64,000 bases of DNA from Amycolatopsis azurea DSM 43854 (GTDB taxonomy: Bacteria > Actinomycetota > Actinomycetes > Mycobacteriales > Pseudonocardiaceae), in NCBI RefSeq assembly GCF_001995215.1, contig NZ_MUXN01000010.1, forward strand, positions 62,001 to 126,000, given 5' to 3'. Below the pieces are notes generated by a model. It had not been told where the DNA came from and searched no databases. It saw nothing but the letters and a program-made list of their open reading frames with translations. Within the stretch, counting starts at the first letter, position 1, and every line of letters begins with the position of its first letter. The position numbers were made by a program, and so were the translations under genes. This document shows positions 23,089 to 32,096 of this stretch, one piece after another.

Positions 23089-24291
23089 TTGAAGTACCAC
23101 AAGAGCCTGCCGTTCGTCCGGCTCTGGACCGGCAACACCGCCTCCGGGCTGGCGACCTGGGCGCTGCCGTTCATCCTCGGCCTGGCGGTGCTCGAACGGT
23201 CGCTTTCCGCCGTGGACCTCGGCGTCGTCCTGGCCGCGCGCACCGCGGGTTTCCTCGTGGCCGTCCCGGTGGCCGGGGTCCTCGCCGACCGGCACTCCCG
23301 CCGCGGGGTCGTGCTCTGGGCCGGTCTCATCGCGGGTCTCGCGACGCCGGTGATCGCGGTCGGCATGGGCCGGTCCGTGCTGCTGACGGCCGCCGCGGCC
23401 GCCGTCGTCGGCGTCGGGCAGGGCGCGTGCCGCCCGGCGTTCCAGGCACTGACCGCCGAGGTCATCCCCGAGGACCGGCGACAGCAGGCCAACGCCGCGA
23501 TGACGCTGGCCGTGCGGGTGACGACGCTGGTCGCGCCCGGGCTCACCGCGTTGCTCTCGCAGGTCGCCTCGACCCAGGCCCTGGTGATCGGCACCGGCGT
23601 GCTGTGGCTGGGCACGGCGCTGATCCCGCCGCGAGGCTCGTTCGCTCTGGCGCCCGCCACCGAGAGGACCCGTTTCTTCGGCGAGTTCGCCGACGGCCTC
23701 CGCGAAGCCCGTCGTCACCCGTGGTTCCTGGCCGGGCTCGGCGCGCTGACCGCCGTGATCGCGACCGGCTACTCGGCCACCGGTGTCGTGCTGCCACTGG
23801 TCAGCCGCGACCGCTACGACACCGAAGCCGTCTTGGCGGGCGGGCTCACCGCGTACACACTCGGCGCGCTCACGGGCGCCGTCGTCATCGCGCGCTGGCG
23901 TCCGAAGCGGCAGGGCTGGGCCGCGCTGATCGGACTCGGCTTCTACGGCTTCGCGCCCCTGAGCCTGCTGTTCCCGGTGCACCCGGCGCTGGTCATCGCC
24001 GCCTACGCCGTCGCGGGGCTGGGCATCGAACTGTTCAACGTCCCGTGGTTCACCGCGACCCAGCGGGAGGTCGAACCGGGGAAGCTCGCCCGCGTGTCCT
24101 CTTTGGACTTCCTGTTCTCCTATGGCCTGGCACCCGCCGGGCTGGCGTTCATCGCGCCCGCGATCGACGGGTTCGGGGCGGCGCCGGTCCTGGCGGTGTG
24201 CGCGGTCGTCTGTTTCGCCGCACCGGCGGCCGCGGCGCTCGTTCCTTCTTCGCGCGACTTTCGGATCACCGCACCGATCAAGAGTGTCTAG
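23089..24291 (+). CDS. MFS transporter (probable drug exporter)
   Basis: 400 residues from TTG 23089, chosen for AGAAGG 8 bases upstream; an upstream in-frame start at 23023 would overlap the divergent gene and add a basic non-conserved tail. Twelve hydrophobic segments. Motif A-like loop GVLADRHSRRGVVL between helices 2 and 3, GQGACRPAFQALTAEVIPEDRRQQANAAM after helix 4/5, and a central loop FFGEFADGLREARRHPWF. This pattern is typical of the MFS_3/enterobactin-exporter-like class. The substrate is unknown and no adjacent regulator belongs to it. Confidence 0.8.
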   Translation: MKYHKSLPFVRLWTGNTASGLATWALPFILGLAVLERSLSAVDLGVVLAARTAGFLVAVPVAGVLADRHSRRGVVLWAGLIAGLATPVIAVGMGRSVLLTAAAAAVVGVGQGACRPAFQALTAEVIPEDRRQQANAAMTLAVRVTTLVAPGLTALLSQVASTQALVIGTGVLWLGTALIPPRGSFALAPATERTRFFGEFADGLREARRHPWFLAGLGALTAVIATGYSATGVVLPLVSRDRYDTEAVLAGGLTAYTLGALTGAVVIARWRPKRQGWAALIGLGFYGFAPLSLLFPVHPALVIAAYAVAGLGIELFNVPWFTATQREVEPGKLARVSSLDFLFSYGLAPAGLAFIAPAIDGFGAAPVLAVCAVVCFAAPAAAALVPSSRDFRITAPIKSV

Positions 24292-24310
24292 TTCTTGCGC
24301 TCGCTTGCGG

Positions 24311-24316
24311 TAAAGT
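24311..24316 (+). promoter_or_regulatory. Putative -10 (TAAAGT), leaderless
   Basis: TAAAGT followed by 7 bases then ATG 24324 of the LacI gene; no Shine-Dalgarno. Confidence 0.45.
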
Positions 24317-24323
24317 TTCACCC

Positions 24324-25328
24324 ATGACGCGTCGTCTTGCCGAAGTCGCCCGTAAGGTCGGGGTCAGTGAAGCCACGGTCAGCCGGGTGCTCAACGGCCG
24401 GTCCGGGGTTTCCGCCAGTACCCGGGCCGCCGTCCTCACCGCGCTGGACGTGATGGGCTACGAACGGCCGACCCAGTTGCGCGGCGACCGCGCCCGCCTG
24501 GTCGGCCTTGTCCTCCCCGAACTCCAGAACCCCATCTTCCCCGCACTGGCCGAGATCATGGGCAACGCCCTCGCCCAGCAGGGTTTCACCCCGGTGCTGT
24601 GCACGCGGACAGCGGGCGGCGTCTCCGAGGCGGAGTACGTCGAACTGCTGCTCCAGCAACAGGTTTCCGGCGTGGTGTTCGCCGGCGGGCTGTACGCCCA
24701 GGCCGACGCGGTGCACTCCCACTACCACCACCTCGCCGAGCGCCGCCTGCCCACGGTGCTGATCAACGCCGCCGTCGACCACCTCGGGCTGCCGCAGATC
24801 TCGTGCGACGACGCGGTCGCCGTCGAGCAGGTCGTCGGACATCTGAGCTCGCTCGGGCACGAGAAGATCGGCCTCGTCCTCGGCCCGACCGATCACGTGC
24901 CGTCCCAGCGCAAACTCGAGGCGTTCCGCGCCTATGCGGGGAAACTCGGGCTCCCGGTCCTGGACGAGCTCGTCGAGCACGGCATGTTCTCCATCGAAGG
25001 CGGGCACGCGGCCGCGGCCCGGCTCTACCCGCGCGGAGCGACGGCCGTCCTGTGCGCGAGCGATCTTCTGGCCCTCGGCGCGATCCGTGCCGCACGGCGA
25101 CAGGGACTGTCGGTGCCGGACGACATCTCGGTGGTCGGCTACGACGACTCGGCACTGATGAACTGCACCGACCCGCCGCTCACCACGACCCGCCAGCCGA
25201 TCGAGGCGATGGGCCGCGCCGTGGTGGAACTGCTGGTCAAGCGCATAAACGGCGGCGAAGTGGCGGCCGAGGAGCTGCTGTTCGCGCCCGAACTCGTCGT
25301 CCGGGGCTCCACCGCCCGCCGCACTTAG
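24324..25328 (+). CDS. LacI-family regulator of the alpha-glucoside operon
   Basis: 334 residues. N-terminal HTH RRLAEVARKVGVSEATVSRVLNGRSGVSASTRAAVLTALDVMGY, with the hinge-helix region near residue 50. The periplasmic-binding-like sensor domain includes VGLVLPELQNPIFPALAEIM, LEAFRAYAGKLGLPV, AVLCASDLLALGAIRAARRQGLSVPDDISVVGYDDS and TTTRQPIEAMGRAVVELL. This is a standard sugar-responsive repressor directly upstream of a sugar ABC importer and a GH13 alpha-glucosidase; it resembles the MalR/AglR type. Transcript appears leaderless. A long hairpin repeat follows 22 bases after the stop. Confidence 0.9.
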   Translation: MTRRLAEVARKVGVSEATVSRVLNGRSGVSASTRAAVLTALDVMGYERPTQLRGDRARLVGLVLPELQNPIFPALAEIMGNALAQQGFTPVLCTRTAGGVSEAEYVELLLQQQVSGVVFAGGLYAQADAVHSHYHHLAERRLPTVLINAAVDHLGLPQISCDDAVAVEQVVGHLSSLGHEKIGLVLGPTDHVPSQRKLEAFRAYAGKLGLPVLDELVEHGMFSIEGGHAAAARLYPRGATAVLCASDLLALGAIRAARRQGLSVPDDISVVGYDDSALMNCTDPPLTTTRQPIEAMGRAVVELLVKRINGGEVAAEELLFAPELVVRGSTARRT

Positions 25329-25350
25329 CACCTACTCGCGAGCCGCAAGT

Positions 25351-25401
25351 CCGTGAAGGCCTCCTTGAGGGACCCAGAGTCCCTCAAGGAGGCCTTCACG
25401 G
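25351..25401. repeat. Long intergenic hairpin repeat, family A copy 1
   Basis: Perfect 23-bp arms with loop CCAGA; four more flanking pairs (one G-T) can extend it. Arms contain GAAGGCCTCCTTG. Near-identical to 32600-32654. It lies between the lacI stop and the importer promoter and probably ends lacI transcription. Confidence 0.85.
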
Positions 25402-25435
25402 ATTTCAGGGACACCGTCGAAGCGGAGACTGTCGC

Positions 25436-25449
25436 GAAGTTGCAAGTTC
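25436..25449. promoter_or_regulatory. Candidate LacI operator
   Basis: GAAGTTGCAAGTTC, near-palindrome centred on TTGCAA (one symmetric mismatch), about 90 bases before the importer gene. TTGC words also flank the lacI promoter. Confidence 0.35.
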
Positions 25450-25538
25450 TCATCCAGTTATTGCGTTGATCCGGGCCTTCACTTTAGAGTGACCGCAATC
25501 ACGTGACAGCCGTCGCGATCCCGAGATGAGGCTTGAAG

Positions 25539-26918
25539 ATGAGCAGCACTTGGTCCCCCACCGTGCGCCGCCGGATGTTCTGCCTGCTCCTCGCGGGCGG
25601 ACTCACCCTGGGGGTGACCGCCTGCGGTTCCGATTCCGGCGACAGCACCGGAACCGGAGGCAAGGTCAAGATCACGGTCACCGGTCAGCCGCCGACCAGC
25701 CAGCCGTTCGAGCGCAGCGTGTTCGACGCCGACGTCAAGGAGTTCGAGGAGACCCACCCGGACATCGACATCGAGCCGCACGAAGGGTTCATGGACCCGA
25801 AGACGTTCTCCGCGAAGCTCGCCGGCGGGCAGCTGGAAGACGTCTACTACGTCTACTTCACCGACCCGGCGCAGATCATTTCGCGCCGTCAGGCAGCCGA
25901 CATCACCGAAGCGGCGAAGAGCCTGAAGAATTTCAACGACATCAAGCCGGAACTTCTGGACAACTTCCGGAGCGCCGACGGCAGGCTCTACGGCCTGCCG
26001 ACGATGAACTACAGCCTGGGCCTGCTCTACAGCCGTCCGCTGTTCCAGAAGGCCGGGCTGGATCCCAACAAACCGCCGCAGACCTGGGACGAGGTCCGCG
26101 AGGCCGCTAAGAAGATCGCCGCGCTGGGCAACGGCACCGTCGGGTACGCCGACTACAGCAAGAACAACCAGGGCGGCTGGCATCTGACCGGCTGGCTCTA
26201 CTCCATGGGCAGTGAGGTCGCCCGCAAGGACGGCGACAAATGGGTCGCCGCCTTCGACAACGACAAGGCCAAGGCCGCCCTGAACCAACTGCGCGCCATG
26301 CGGTGGGACGACGACACCATGGGCAGCAAGCAGTTGCTGGAAGCGCAGGACGTCCAGCGGATGATGGGCGCGGGCCAGCTCGGCATGTACATGGCCGCCC
26401 CGGACAACGTCCCGGTACTGGTCAAGCAGTTCAACGGCAAGTACGAGGACTACGGCGTCGCCGGGATGCCGGGCGGCCAGGGCACGCTGCTGGGCGGCGA
26501 GGGCTACATGATCAACCCCAAGGCCTCGCCGGAGAAGATCAAGGCGGGCCTGGAATGGGTCCGCTGGAAGTACCTCAACCCGGAGCGTTTCGAGAAGCAC
26601 GTCCAGCAGTACGTCGACGGCAAGCAGCCGGTCGGCCTGCCGGCCGAGCCGACGCCGGACATCTGGCAGGGCGCCGTCCGCGATCAGCAGCTCGCGGTCA
26701 AGGCCAAGCACGCCAACGTTCCCGCCGAGAACTTCCAGTCCTATGTGGACACCGGTTCGCGGATCAAGGGCAGCATCGAACCGCCGAACGCGCAGCAGGT
26801 GTACGCCATCCTCGACAGCGTGATGCAGGCGGTGCTCACCGACCGGAACGCGAACATCGATCAGCAGCTGTCGTCGGCGGAGTCGAAGGTCAACGGTGTC
26901 CTCGCCCAGGTCAAGTAG
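25539..26918 (+). CDS. Sugar ABC importer, substrate-binding lipoprotein
   Basis: 459 residues from ATG 25539 (GAGATGAGG upstream; TTG 25533 is alternative). Lipoprotein signal: RRRMFCLLLAGGLTLGVTAC with the lipid-modified Cys in LTAC|GSDSG. Family 1 solute-binding protein: KVKITVTGQPPTS, DVKEFEETHPDIDIE, AGGQLEDVYYVYFTDP, YGLPTMNYSLGLLYSRPLFQKAGLDPNKPPQTWDEV, GTLLGGEGYMINPKASPEKIKAGLEWVRW. It delivers an oligosaccharide, likely an alpha-glucoside, to the two permeases that follow. The next gene starts inside its last codons. Confidence 0.92.
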   Translation: MSSTWSPTVRRRMFCLLLAGGLTLGVTACGSDSGDSTGTGGKVKITVTGQPPTSQPFERSVFDADVKEFEETHPDIDIEPHEGFMDPKTFSAKLAGGQLEDVYYVYFTDPAQIISRRQAADITEAAKSLKNFNDIKPELLDNFRSADGRLYGLPTMNYSLGLLYSRPLFQKAGLDPNKPPQTWDEVREAAKKIAALGNGTVGYADYSKNNQGGWHLTGWLYSMGSEVARKDGDKWVAAFDNDKAKAALNQLRAMRWDDDTMGSKQLLEAQDVQRMMGAGQLGMYMAAPDNVPVLVKQFNGKYEDYGVAGMPGGQGTLLGGEGYMINPKASPEKIKAGLEWVRWKYLNPERFEKHVQQYVDGKQPVGLPAEPTPDIWQGAVRDQQLAVKAKHANVPAENFQSYVDTGSRIKGSIEPPNAQQVYAILDSVMQAVLTDRNANIDQQLSSAESKVNGVLAQVK

Positions 26919-27870
26919 CGTCCTCGACTGGCCCGCGGCGAAGTCGTCGCGGGCCGGTCGCCCGGTCGCGTCCGCGGCCGACCGCCGCCGGACCCGTTTT
27001 CGCCGCAAGCTCAAGGAGAACGTCACCGCGTACGGGCTGCTGTGCGCCGCGCTCGTGGTGTTCGCGCTGTTCTCCTGGTACCCGATCGTGCGCGGAGTAC
27101 TGCTGAGCTTCCAGCAGGTCGACTTCGTCAACCCGCCGACGTGGGTCGGATTCGACAACTTCACCCGCCTGTTCGAAGACCCGCTGTTCGGTGTCGCCTG
27201 GCGCAACACGCTGCTGTTCACCGGGCTCGCGCTGGTCTTCGGGTTCGTGGTGCCGTTCCTGACCGCGGTACTGCTCAACGAACTCCGGCACGCGAAGGCG
27301 TTCTTCCGGCTCGCCGTCTACCTGCCGGTGATGCTGCCGCCGGTGGTCACCGCGCTGATGTGGAAGTGGTTCTACGACCCGGGCGCCGGGCTGTTCAACT
27401 CCGCACTCGGCGCCGTCGGACTGCCCGGCGGCCAGTGGCTCGACTCGAGCGACACCTCCATGCTGTCTCTGGTGTTCGTCTCCACCTGGGCGAACATGGG
27501 CAGCACCACGCTGATCTACCTCGCCGCGCTCGGCACGATCCCCGGTGAGCTGTACGAAGCCGCGGAACTCGACGGCGCCGGGCTGTGGAAGCGGCTGCTC
27601 CACGTCACGCTGCCGCAGACGCGGTTCGTGCTGCTGGTGCTCCTGCTGCTGCAGGTCGTCGCGACGATGCAGGTGTTCACCGAGCCGTACGTGATGACCG
27701 GCGGCGGACCGGACGACTCCACCGTCACCGTGCTCCTGCTGCTGTACCGCTACGCCTTCGTCTACAACGACTTCGGTTCGGCCAGCGCGTTGAGCCTGTT
27801 GCTGTTCGTCGCGCTCGGGGTGTTCTCCGCGCTGTACGTGCGCCTGACCCGGAAGGCGGATCAGTCATGA
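26896..27870 (+). CDS. Sugar ABC importer permease (MalF-like)
   Basis: 324 residues from GTG 26896, overlapping the lipoprotein gene by 23 bases. A basic cytoplasmic leader of about 40 residues precedes six helices starting VTAYGLLCAALVVFALFSWYPIV. The coupling-helix EAA motif is EAAELDGAGLWKRLLHVTLP. It pairs with the next permease in the membrane. No ATPase gene is present in the cluster; in actinomycetes such importers share one MsiK-type ATPase, so energy presumably comes from elsewhere on the chromosome. Confidence 0.92.
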   Translation: MSSPRSSSVLDWPAAKSSRAGRPVASAADRRRTRFRRKLKENVTAYGLLCAALVVFALFSWYPIVRGVLLSFQQVDFVNPPTWVGFDNFTRLFEDPLFGVAWRNTLLFTGLALVFGFVVPFLTAVLLNELRHAKAFFRLAVYLPVMLPPVVTALMWKWFYDPGAGLFNSALGAVGLPGGQWLDSSDTSMLSLVFVSTWANMGSTTLIYLAALGTIPGELYEAAELDGAGLWKRLLHVTLPQTRFVLLVLLLLQVVATMQVFTEPYVMTGGGPDDSTVTVLLLLYRYAFVYNDFGSASALSLLLFVALGVFSALYVRLTRKADQS

Positions 27871-28736
27871 GGACACTCGTCTCCCCCAGCACGCTCCGCA
27901 GTCCCGGCGGGAAGATCGGGTACGCCGTCATCTTCGGCTGCACCCTGCTCCTGTTCGTCATCGCGTTCCTGTTCCCGCTGTACTGGGCGGTGACCGGCGC
28001 GATGAAGTCACCGCAGGAGCTGGCGCAGACGCCGGCGACGTTCATTCCGGACGAATGGCATCCGGAGACCTTCGCCGACGCGTGGGACCAGCTGAGTCTC
28101 GGCAAGTACTTCCTCAACACGATCGTCGTCGCCGGTGGCGCCTGGCTCGCCCAGCTGGCCATCGACGTCCCCGCGGCGTTCGCGTTGTCGAAGCTGCGGC
28201 CGAGATTCGGCAACATCGTGCTGGGGCTGATGCTGGCGACGCTGATGCTGCCCGCCACGGCGCTGCTGGTGCCGACCTACGTGACGATCACCGATCTGCC
28301 GCTGCTGAACGTCAACCTGATCAACTCACCGGCGGCGGTCTGGCTGCCCGCCGCCGCGAACGCGTTCAACATCTATCTGCTGAAACGGTTCTTCGACCAG
28401 ATCCCGGACGAGCTGATCGAAGCCGCGCGGCTCGACGGCGCCGGGCCGGTGCGCACGCTGTGGCGGATCATCCTGCCGATCTCGCGGCCGATCCTGGCCG
28501 TGGTCTCGATCCTCGCGGTGGTGGCCGCGTGGAAGGACTTCATCTGGCCGCTGCTGGTGTTCCCGGACACCGAGAAGCAGACGCTGTCGGTGATGCTGCA
28601 ACGCGTCGCCATCGACATGCCGCTGAACGTGCTGGTCGCCGGCATGGTGCTGGCCAGCCTGCCGATGGTGGCGCTGTTCCTGGCGTTCCAGCGGCACATC
28701 CTGGCCGGCCTCACCGCGGGCGGCCTCAAAGGCTGA
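27867..28736 (+). CDS. Sugar ABC importer permease (MalG-like)
   Basis: 289 residues; ATG overlaps the previous stop (ATGA), implying coupled translation. Six helices beginning GYAVIFGCTLLLFVIAFLFPLYWAV. The EAA motif is EAARLDGAGPVRTLWRIILPISRP. C-terminus ILAGLTAGGLKG is the usual ending of this family. Partner of the MalF-like permease. Confidence 0.92.
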   Translation: MRTLVSPSTLRSPGGKIGYAVIFGCTLLLFVIAFLFPLYWAVTGAMKSPQELAQTPATFIPDEWHPETFADAWDQLSLGKYFLNTIVVAGGAWLAQLAIDVPAAFALSKLRPRFGNIVLGLMLATLMLPATALLVPTYVTITDLPLLNVNLINSPAAVWLPAAANAFNIYLLKRFFDQIPDELIEAARLDGAGPVRTLWRIILPISRPILAVVSILAVVAAWKDFIWPLLVFPDTEKQTLSVMLQRVAIDMPLNVLVAGMVLASLPMVALFLAFQRHILAGLTAGGLKG

Positions 28737-28783
28737 TTTCCGCCGCTTTCGGGGTTTCCACAAACGATTGGGAGGGCATTTCC

Positions 28784-30382
28784 GTGACCGCATTGGGGCA
28801 GTCCGCCGGATGGTGGCGGAGCGCGGCGATCTACCAGGTCTACCTCCGCAGTTTCGCGGACGGGAACGGGGACGGCGTCGGCGATCTCGCCGGGGTCCGC
28901 GCGCGGCTGGACTACCTGGCCGAACTGGGGATCGACGCGATCTGGTTCACCCCGTGGTACCCGTCGCCGATGGACGACGGCGGCTACGACGTCGCCGACT
29001 TCCGGGAGATCGACCCGCTCTTCGGCACGCTCGCCGAGGCGGAGGAGCTGATCGCCGCCGCCCACGCGAAGGGCATCCGCGTGATCATCGACATCGTGCC
29101 GAACCACTGCTCCGACGAGCACCAGTGGTTCAAGGACGCGCTCGCGTCGGAGCCGGGATCGCCCGAGCGGCAACGGTTCTGGTTCAGACCGGGTCAGGGG
29201 CCGGAAGGTTCCGAACCGCCGAACAACTGGAAGTCGCGCTTCGGCGGGTCCGCGTGGACGCGGGTCCCGGACGGCGAGTGGTACCTGCACCTCTACAGCT
29301 CGCGGCAGCCGGACTTCAACTGGGACAACCAGGACATCCGCGCGGATTTCGAGGACGTGCTGCGGTTCTGGTTCGACCGCGGGGTCGACGGTTTCCGCAT
29401 CGACGTCGCCGATGGGCTGGTGAAGGATCCGCGGCTGCCCGACGTCGACCCCGGTGACGAGACGCCGTTCTCCGATCAGGAGGGGCTGCACGAGATCTAC
29501 CGGTCGTGGCGCAAGATCGCCGACAGCTACCCGGGTGACCGGGTGCTGGTCGGCGAGATGTGGCTGCCGGACATGTCACGGGCCGCGCGATATCTCCGCC
29601 GGGACGAGCTGCACGCGGCGTTCAACTTCGATTTCCTGGTGTGCCCCTGGGATTCCGCGCGTTTCCGGGACGTCATCGAGCGGACGCTGATGGCGCACGA
29701 CGAGGTCGACGCGCCCGCGGCCTGGGTCCTGTCGAACCACGACGTCACCCGGCACGTGACCCGGTACGGACGTGCGGGCGACACCGGTTTCGCGTTCGCC
29801 GACCGGTTGCACGGCACCCCGGTCGACCGGGAACTGGGCACTCGCCGGGCCCGGGCGGCTGCGCTGCTGACCATGGCGCTGCCCGGTGGATTGTATGTCT
29901 ACCAAGGGGAAGAGCTCGGCCTGTGGGAGATCGAGGACATCCCCGGCGACCTCCGCCAGGATCCGGTGTGGGCCCGCACGAACGGCGCCGATCCCGGCCG
30001 TGACGGCTGCCGGGTCCCGCTCCCCTGGTCCGGTGACGCCCCGCCGTTCGGTTTCGGCACCGGGGGAACGTGGCTGCCCCAGCCCGCGGAATGGCGTTCG
30101 AGCACGGCGGAGTCCCAGGCGGCCGAACCGGCGTCGATGCTCCGGCTCTACCGCGCCGGTCTGCGCCTGCGGGACGAGCTTCCCGCGCTCGGCCCCGGTG
30201 GTCTGGAGTGGCTGTCGCTGGGCGACGGCGTGCTCGCGTTCACGCGTGAGCCGGGGTTCACCTTCGTGCTGAACTTCTCGGACGCGCCGGTGCCGCTGCC
30301 GCCGCATCGCGAGGTGCTCATGTCCAGTGGCGCGATCGAGGACGAGCTCCCGACGGACACGGCGGTGTGGCTGCGCACCTGA
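28784..30382 (+). CDS. GH13 alpha-glucosidase (oligo-alpha-glucoside hydrolase)
   Basis: 532 residues from GTG 28784 (GGAGGG 7 bases upstream). GH13 conserved regions: IIDIVPNH, DGFRIDVADGL with nucleophile Asp207, VGEMW with acid/base Glu258, and LSNHD with Asp320. ELGIDAIWFTPWYPSPMDDGGYDVADF and QPDFNWDNQDIRADF are typical of intracellular alpha-glucosidases of the AglA/GH13_30 kind. No signal peptide, so it cleaves sugars after uptake by the preceding importer. It is last in the operon; its stop abuts the convergent SARP stop with no gap. Confidence 0.92.
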   Translation: MTALGQSAGWWRSAAIYQVYLRSFADGNGDGVGDLAGVRARLDYLAELGIDAIWFTPWYPSPMDDGGYDVADFREIDPLFGTLAEAEELIAAAHAKGIRVIIDIVPNHCSDEHQWFKDALASEPGSPERQRFWFRPGQGPEGSEPPNNWKSRFGGSAWTRVPDGEWYLHLYSSRQPDFNWDNQDIRADFEDVLRFWFDRGVDGFRIDVADGLVKDPRLPDVDPGDETPFSDQEGLHEIYRSWRKIADSYPGDRVLVGEMWLPDMSRAARYLRRDELHAAFNFDFLVCPWDSARFRDVIERTLMAHDEVDAPAAWVLSNHDVTRHVTRYGRAGDTGFAFADRLHGTPVDRELGTRRARAAALLTMALPGGLYVYQGEELGLWEIEDIPGDLRQDPVWARTNGADPGRDGCRVPLPWSGDAPPFGFGTGGTWLPQPAEWRSSTAESQAAEPASMLRLYRAGLRLRDELPALGPGGLEWLSLGDGVLAFTREPGFTFVLNFSDAPVPLPPHREVLMSSGAIEDELPTDTAVWLRT

Positions 30383-31957
30383 TCAGCGGCCGGTCGTGAC
30401 CCGGCTGATCCGGCCGCGCATCCGTGCGCGGCCTGCCGGGTCACGCCACCGGAGGTGCCTGTCGAGCACTTCGCGGAGCACGCCGCCGAGGACGAGGCCG
30501 TCCGTGGCGGCTTCGACACAGGGATGTTCACGGAGCCAGTCGAACAGCTCCGAAGACCGCCCTCCCGGCAGCACCGACCGGAGGAGGTCTTCGGTGGTGT
30601 GCTCCGCTTCCGCGCACACGTACAACGCCCAGCGATGTGCTTCCGACGGCGGATTCCCGGCCAGATGCCGGTAAACCGTGTCGACCACGTAGCGTGCCGC
30701 GTCCGATCGTGGTGACCTGCTGACCTCGGCGGCCAGGGAGAGCGCGAACGGATTGCCCGCCGCGAAGTCCACAATGGACGCCCGGAGCCCCGGCTCGACA
30801 TCGCGCGCTTCGAGCAGCGCAGCGGACTCGTCGTCGCTCAAGGCTTCGAGCCTCCGGAGCCTGATCCGGCCCGACCACGCCGGGTCGACCAGCAGCGCGG
30901 CGTCCGGATCCCGCCGTCCCGCGATGACGACGGTGGCGTCTTCGGGCAGGCGTCGGAGGACGTCGGCCGGATCGTCGAGGTCTTCGAACGCGTCGACCAG
31001 CCGCACCGGCTTGCGCAGGGCGGCCGCGTCGTCGGCGAACTTCCGCAGGAGTGTCGACTTCCCGATGCCGGGAGCGCCGGTGAAGAACAGCACCTCGACG
31101 CCTTTGGCCGGATCCCTGGTCAACAGCCGCCGGAACTCGGCGCGTTCGCGCTCGCGGCCGACGAACAGCGCGTCCGGTGCGCGGAGAACAGGTGTCCGCT
31201 CCTCCTCGGCTCGAAGCACCTTCTCGTGCAAGGCCCGCAGTTTCGGCCCCGGCCGGACACCGAGTTCTTCGTCGAAGAGGTCGTGGATCGCCCGGTAGAG
31301 CTCCAACGCCTCGGCCCGGCGCCCGCCCCGGTGGAGGGCGAGCAGGTAGATCTCGTACAGCGGTTCTTCGAGGCGGTTCCGCTCGATCAGCGCGGGGACC
31401 TCGGCCATCACCTCGTCGTGTTCCCCGAGCTCAAGACGCAGCCGGAGCAGCTCCTGGGTGGCGGTCAGCTTCAGCCGCTCCAGCCGTGAGCGCTCATGCT
31501 CGGCGGCTTCGCCGGGGACACCGGCCAGCGCCGTCCCGGTCCAGAGGCCGAGCGCCCGCTCCAGCAGTTTCGCCGCGACGTCGGCGGTGTTCGCCTGGCG
31601 CGCGCTCTCGATCAGCCCGGCGAACTCGACCGCGTCCACCTCGAAGGGGTCCGGGTCGAGCTGGTAGCCGCCGGACCGCGAGGTGATCGCCGATCCCAGT
31701 CCCTGCAAGGAAAGAAGCCGCCGGAGGCGGGAGATGTAGGTGCGGATGACGGCCTCGCCGGTCACCGGCGCCCGCTCGCCCCAGAGGCCGTCGATCAGCT
31801 CACCGGTCCGGACGAAACTGCCCGCGTTGGCCAGCAACAGCATCAGGACGGCCTGCTGTTGCGGCGAGCCGAGGTCCAGCCGGGTGCCGCCGCTGGTGAA
31901 ACCGGGCGGGCCGAGCACGGTGAAGCGGTACCGGACTTCCTGCGGCAGGGGCGACAT
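30383..31957 (-). CDS. SARP/AfsR-type transcriptional regulator with ATPase domain
   Basis: 524 residues from ATG 31957 (leaderless). N-terminal OmpR-like DNA-binding domain YRFTVLGPPGFTSGGTRLDLGSPQQQAVLMLLLANAG, AVIRTYISRLRRLL, SRSGGYQLDPDPFEVD. Then the bacterial transcriptional activator (TPR-like) domain (EHERSRLERLKLTATQELLRLRLELGEHDEV ... RAIHDLFDEELGVRPGPKLRALHEKVL). An AAA/STAND ATPase with Walker A TGAPGIGKST follows, and a short C-terminal helical region. Divergent from osmC across a large palindrome that it probably binds. No antibiotic cluster is in view, so a stress or local role is plausible. Confidence 0.88.
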   Translation of the reverse strand: MSPLPQEVRYRFTVLGPPGFTSGGTRLDLGSPQQQAVLMLLLANAGSFVRTGELIDGLWGERAPVTGEAVIRTYISRLRRLLSLQGLGSAITSRSGGYQLDPDPFEVDAVEFAGLIESARQANTADVAAKLLERALGLWTGTALAGVPGEAAEHERSRLERLKLTATQELLRLRLELGEHDEVMAEVPALIERNRLEEPLYEIYLLALHRGGRRAEALELYRAIHDLFDEELGVRPGPKLRALHEKVLRAEEERTPVLRAPDALFVGRERERAEFRRLLTRDPAKGVEVLFFTGAPGIGKSTLLRKFADDAAALRKPVRLVDAFEDLDDPADVLRRLPEDATVVIAGRRDPDAALLVDPAWSGRIRLRRLEALSDDESAALLEARDVEPGLRASIVDFAAGNPFALSLAAEVSRSPRSDAARYVVDTVYRHLAGNPPSEAHRWALYVCAEAEHTTEDLLRSVLPGGRSSELFDWLREHPCVEAATDGLVLGGVLREVLDRHLRWRDPAGRARMRGRISRVTTGR

Positions 31958-31964
31958 GAGCCGA

Positions 31965-31970
31965 AAGGTA
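31965..31970 (-). promoter_or_regulatory. Putative -10 (TACCTT) of the SARP gene, leaderless
   Basis: Minus-strand TACCTT, 7 bases, then ATG 31957. Confidence 0.45.
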
Positions 31971-31995
31971 GGCGGGCTCCGGCGGCCGCCGCGAC

Positions 31996-32059
31996 CGTCG
32001 GACGACGTCGTCGGCGTACGTCGTCCACGCGTGACGTACACGAATGACGTCGTCCGACG
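31996..32059. promoter_or_regulatory. Large interrupted palindrome between the SARP and osmC genes
   Basis: Outer arms CGTCGGACGACGTC (31996-32009) and GACGTCGTCCGACG (32046-32059), inner arms GTACGT (32016-32021) and ACGTAC (32034-32039), all sharing one centre at 32027.5. GACGTCGTCCGACG starts 52 bases before the SARP ATG and 51 before the osmC ATG. The right half recurs upstream of the lipoprotein gene at 42993. Confidence 0.7.
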
Positions 32060-32084
32060 GGCGCCGAGGTCCCGGCCGGATTCC

Positions 32085-32090
32085 TACGGT
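32085..32090 (+). promoter_or_regulatory. Putative -10 (TACGGT) of osmC, leaderless
   Basis: TACGGT, 6 bases, then ATG 32097. Confidence 0.45.
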
Positions 32091-32096
32091 TGCGGC

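Noticed and set aside
25351..25401. Hairpins as a CRISPR array or tRNA
   Set aside because: Copies are kilobases apart with no regular spacers; no cloverleaf or T-loop is present.
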